Under the pieces are notes generated by a model. That model saw only the letters and a list, made by a program, of their open reading frames with translations, searched no databases and was not told where the DNA came from. This document shows, one piece after another, positions 5,776 through 7,662 of a stretch of 7,662 nucleotides of DNA (positions are counted from its first letter, which is position 1; the number at the start of each line of letters is the position of its first letter). Origin of the DNA: Kiritimatiellales bacterium (GTDB taxonomy: Bacteria; Verrucomicrobiota; Kiritimatiellia; Kiritimatiellales; Pontiellaceae); NCBI GenBank assembly GCA_021734595.1, contig JAIPIO010000191.1, forward strand, positions 1 through 7,662, written 5' to 3'. A program made the translations under genes and the position numbers.

Positions 5776-7662
5776 AGCAGTCCAAAATTTCATATCGACG
5801 CACCGCTCACCGCGCAGGCGTTGGCGTGCATAGGTCTCTTCGAAAAAGATCAGCGCAACGTCCTCTGGATCGCCAACGACGTCCGCGAGATGGAAAAGCT
5901 GCACGAATCGGTCTGCACACTCGTTTCCAATGATTGGAAAGATTCCGTCAGGATTTTCCAGCCATTGGAAAAAGACCCCGCCGTACTCGGTGAGCACCTC
6001 CAACTTGCGGAGCACGTGTCCCAAAACAAACCCTTCGTGATCGTCACCTGTTTCCAGGCATTGGAAACCGAAGTTCCGCTGGCTGGAAAAATCGACCGCT
6101 CCGTCCGCACGCTCAAAACCGGAGAGGAACACAAGCTTTCGGAGCTGACCGAGTGGATGTCCGCCGCGGGCTACGAGTTCGGGATCGAGGTCTACCAGCA
6201 GGGCGAGGCCGCCCTGCGCGGCGGCATCCTCGACTGCTGGCCGCCCGGCCTCCCCCGCCCCGTCCGCATCGAATTCTTCGGCGATGAAATCGACTCCATC
6301 CGCTACTTCGACGACCAGACCCAATGCTCCGTCGAAAAAACCGATACCGTAAAACTCTCGCCGATGGACTTCGCCTTTGCCGGTGAAGAGACGTGCCGAC
6401 TTGGGGAGTTGCTGCCGGAAAACACATTGACCATCGGCGAGGACGAAATCCCCGAATCAACATTCGACTTCTTCGACACCGGCCTGTTCGCCGTTTCGTT
6501 CGACGTCCACCCCAAAGAGGCGGAAGAAGCCCGGCGCGGCTTTGTTTCCAACCTCTGTAAAAAAAGTTCCCGTGGTTGGAAGATCTCCTTCTATTTCGAG
6601 ACCGGTGGAACGCTCGCCCGCTTCAAGGAACTCTACTCCGGCACCGAAGGTTTCCAATCATTGGAACTGCACCGCGGTGTCCTGCACGACAGCGCGATCG
6701 ACCACCAACATAAGATCCTGATCATCGCCGAGTGCGACTTCTACGCCTACCACATCAACCGCAGCGCGCACGCCCGCACCGCCAAGCGGTTCCAGCGGCA
6801 GGAGCGCGTCTCCGAGGCGGCGGACATCCAACCCGGCGATTATGTCGTCCACTTCGAGCACGGCGTGGGGAAATATCTTGGGATCATCGAAATCGACTTC
6901 AGCGGGCGGCGGCAGGAGGTGCTGGCCATCGAATACGCCAAAGGTGCCAAGGTCTACCTGCCCGTCACCCAGGCGCATCTGCTGACCCGCTACAAGGGCA
7001 TGGGGAAAACCACACCAAAGCCGCACCGTCTCGGCGGCAAGAAGTGGAAGGAAGACAAGGCCGATGCAGCGGAAGCAATCCAGGACTTCGCCGCATCCCT
7101 GCTTGAAACGCAGGCCTTGCGACAGGCCAAGAAAGGTCATCGATTTTCAAAGGACACCCCGTGGCAGGCGGAGTTTGAATCCTCGTTCCCGTACACCGAA
7201 ACACCTGATCAGCTTACTGCCGCCGATGAAATCAAGCACGAGATGGAAAAGTCGCGGCCGGTGGACCGCCTGCTATGCGGCGACGTAGGCTTCGGCAAAA
7301 CCGAAGTCGCCATGCGCGCCGCGTTCAAGGCGGTGATGGACGGAATGCAGGTGGCGATACTGGTTCCCACCACCATCCTGGCGCAGCAGCACTACGAAAC
7401 CTTCATTGAGCGCATGGCTGCCTTCCCCGTCCGTATCGACATGGTCAGCCGCTTCCGCACCCGTGCCGAACAAAATAAAACCATTTTCCAGGCATTGGAA
7501 GGCGATGTCGACATTCTCATCGGCACCCACCGCATCCTTTCAAAAGACGTGAATTTCAAAAACCTCGGTCTCGTCATCATCGACGAAGAGCAGCGGTTCG
7601 GCGTCAAGGCCAAGGAGCACCTCAAGGAGCTGCGCACACAGGTGGACGTCATCACCATGTCC
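5770..7662 (+). CDS. mfd: Transcription-repair coupling factor Mfd, 5' part
   Basis: The frame is open from the ATG at 5770 to the end of the window (631 codons, no stop), so the C-terminal third is missing. An in-frame TAA at 5740-5742 and the lack of other starts fix the ATG, although no Shine-Dalgarno precedes it. Mfd is a DNA translocase that displaces RNA polymerase stalled at lesions and recruits UvrA. Visible parts are a UvrB-like N-terminus (residues 1-200, with 'GEAALRGGILDCWPPG' and 'RIEFFGDEIDSIRYFD'), a weakly conserved middle (200-350), the CarD-like RNA-polymerase-interaction domain (about 352-405, 'GDYVVHFEHGVGKYLGI'), and helicase lobe 1 with Walker A G-D-V-G-F-G-K-T (504-511) and D-E-E-Q-R-F-G (605-611). 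Walker A Lys510 compares with about 634 in E. coli, so the N-terminal part is some 120 residues shorter. Five repeat copies lie inside the gene, four of them read as F-Q-x-L-E. Confidence 0.96.
   Translation, partial: MESSPKFHIDAPLTAQALACIGLFEKDQRNVLWIANDVREMEKLHESVCTLVSNDWKDSVRIFQPLEKDPAVLGEHLQLAEHVSQNKPFVIVTCFQALETEVPLAGKIDRSVRTLKTGEEHKLSELTEWMSAAGYEFGIEVYQQGEAALRGGILDCWPPGLPRPVRIEFFGDEIDSIRYFDDQTQCSVEKTDTVKLSPMDFAFAGEETCRLGELLPENTLTIGEDEIPESTFDFFDTGLFAVSFDVHPKEAEEARRGFVSNLCKKSSRGWKISFYFETGGTLARFKELYSGTEGFQSLELHRGVLHDSAIDHQHKILIIAECDFYAYHINRSAHARTAKRFQRQERVSEAADIQPGDYVVHFEHGVGKYLGIIEIDFSGRRQEVLAIEYAKGAKVYLPVTQAHLLTRYKGMGKTTPKPHRLGGKKWKEDKADAAEAIQDFAASLLETQALRQAKKGHRFSKDTPWQAEFESSFPYTETPDQLTAADEIKHEMEKSRPVDRLLCGDVGFGKTEVAMRAAFKAVMDGMQVAILVPTTILAQQHYETFIERMAAFPVRIDMVSRFRTRAEQNKTIFQALEGDVDILIGTHRILSKDVNFKNLGLVIIDEEQRFGVKAKEHLKELRTQVDVITMS
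5925..5970. repeat. Inverted pair of the TTCCAATGNYTGGAA repeat inside mfd
   Basis: Copies are at 5925-5939 (TTCCAATGATTGGAA, a perfect palindrome around G with 8-bp arms when the flanking T and A are counted) and 5956-5970 (TTCCAGCCATTGGAA on the plus strand). The gap is 16 bp and start-to-start 31 bp, one less than in the other two pairs. The first copy encodes V-S-N-D-W-K (residues 52-57) and the second F-Q-P-L-E (63-67), in different codon phases. The gap begins AGATT and ends ATT, as in the pair in the reductase gene read on its coding strand. Confidence 0.9.
6052..6066 (-). repeat. Single TTCCAATGNYTGGAA repeat inside mfd (Phe95-Glu99)
   Basis: The plus strand reads TTCCAGGCATTGGAA, flanked by T and A, and encodes F-Q-A-L-E (residues 95-99). 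In the consensus orientation it is on the minus strand: TTCCAATGCCTGGAAA. It is identical over 15 bases to the copy at 7486-7500. Confidence 0.9.
6545..6582. repeat. Split inverted repeat related to the TTCCAA family, inside mfd
   Basis: TTTCCAACC (6545-6553) and GGTTGGAAG (6574-6582) pair over 8 bp with a 20-nt gap that includes an A7 run. The arms equal the outer halves of the family members TTTCCAACCATTGGAA and TTCCAATGGTTGGAA, but the second half of each unit is missing. It may be a degenerate or rearranged pair, or simply a chance hairpin. Confidence 0.4.
6652..6666 (-). repeat. Single TTCCAATGNYTGGAA repeat inside mfd (Phe295-Glu299)
   Basis: The plus strand reads TTCCAATCATTGGAA and encodes F-Q-S-L-E (residues 295-299). 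It is a perfect palindrome around the central C with 7-bp arms; in consensus orientation it is on the minus strand. Confidence 0.9.
7486..7500 (-). repeat. Single TTCCAATGNYTGGAA repeat inside mfd helicase domain
   Basis: The plus strand reads TTCCAGGCATTGGAA, preceded by TT, and encodes F-Q-A-L-E (residues 573-577). This lies in the helicase segment between 'RFRTRAEQNKTI' and 'GDVDILIGTHRIL'. Other Mfd proteins have a variable helix of similar length here, so the word seems to sit where the protein tolerates change. Confidence 0.9.

Noticed and set aside
5674..6324. 216-codon minus-strand ORF over the uvrC/mfd junction
   Set aside because: It is antisense to conserved mfd coding sequence and crosses the uvrC start; its acidic, repetitive composition is the mirror of mfd codons.
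414..7500. CRISPR-like array from the recurring 15-bp word
   Set aside because: Copies are scattered, mostly inside housekeeping genes, in both orientations, with no regular spacer array and no cas genes.

Overview
This window carries seven protein genes, two of them cut by its edges. All are chromosomal housekeeping or small accessory genes; I see no phage, transposase, rRNA, tRNA or CRISPR array. The base composition is moderately GC-rich, and the mix (YacP-type NYN nuclease, MnmA, a short UvrC, Mfd, and an aldo/keto reductase of the 'INHIETARGYG' type) suggests a free-living Gram-negative bacterium. I lean towards the PVC group, perhaps Kiritimatiellota. That is inference from protein style and from the repeat described below, not from a phylogenetic marker.

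Layout. 2-412 (+): 3' part of a YacP-like NYN-domain protein. 413-479: convergent intergenic gap filled by an inverted pair of a short repeat. 480-1304 (-): secreted protein of unknown function. 1305-1433: gap with its likely promoter. 1434-2504 (-): mnmA, tRNA 2-thiouridylase. 2505-2813: divergent intergenic region. 2814-2996 (+): 60-residue ribbon-helix-helix protein with a strong terminator. 3049-4257 (-): aldo/keto reductase, 7 bp downstream of uvrC. 4265-5740 (-): uvrC, a short form. 5770-7662 (+): 5' part of mfd, running off the window; it has no stop codon here. uvrC and mfd are divergent with only 29 bp between their start codons, so the nucleotide-excision nuclease and the factor that recruits repair to stalled RNA polymerase sit back to back.

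The most unusual content is not a gene. A 15-16 bp oriented, near-palindromic word, TTCCAATGNYTGGAA(A), occurs ten times in 7.7 kb, on both strands. Two copies are intergenic and eight lie inside coding sequence: two in the reductase, one in uvrC and five in mfd. It is read in several codon frames, so the constraint is on DNA or RNA rather than protein. Six of the ten copies form three inverted pairs with nearly the same geometry (start-to-start 32, 32 and 31 bp, gap 16-17 bp): one between the two convergent genes at the left, one inside the reductase, one inside mfd. This resembles, by analogy only, DNA uptake sequences, cyanobacterial HIP1, or a small mobile palindromic element that tolerates insertion in genes.
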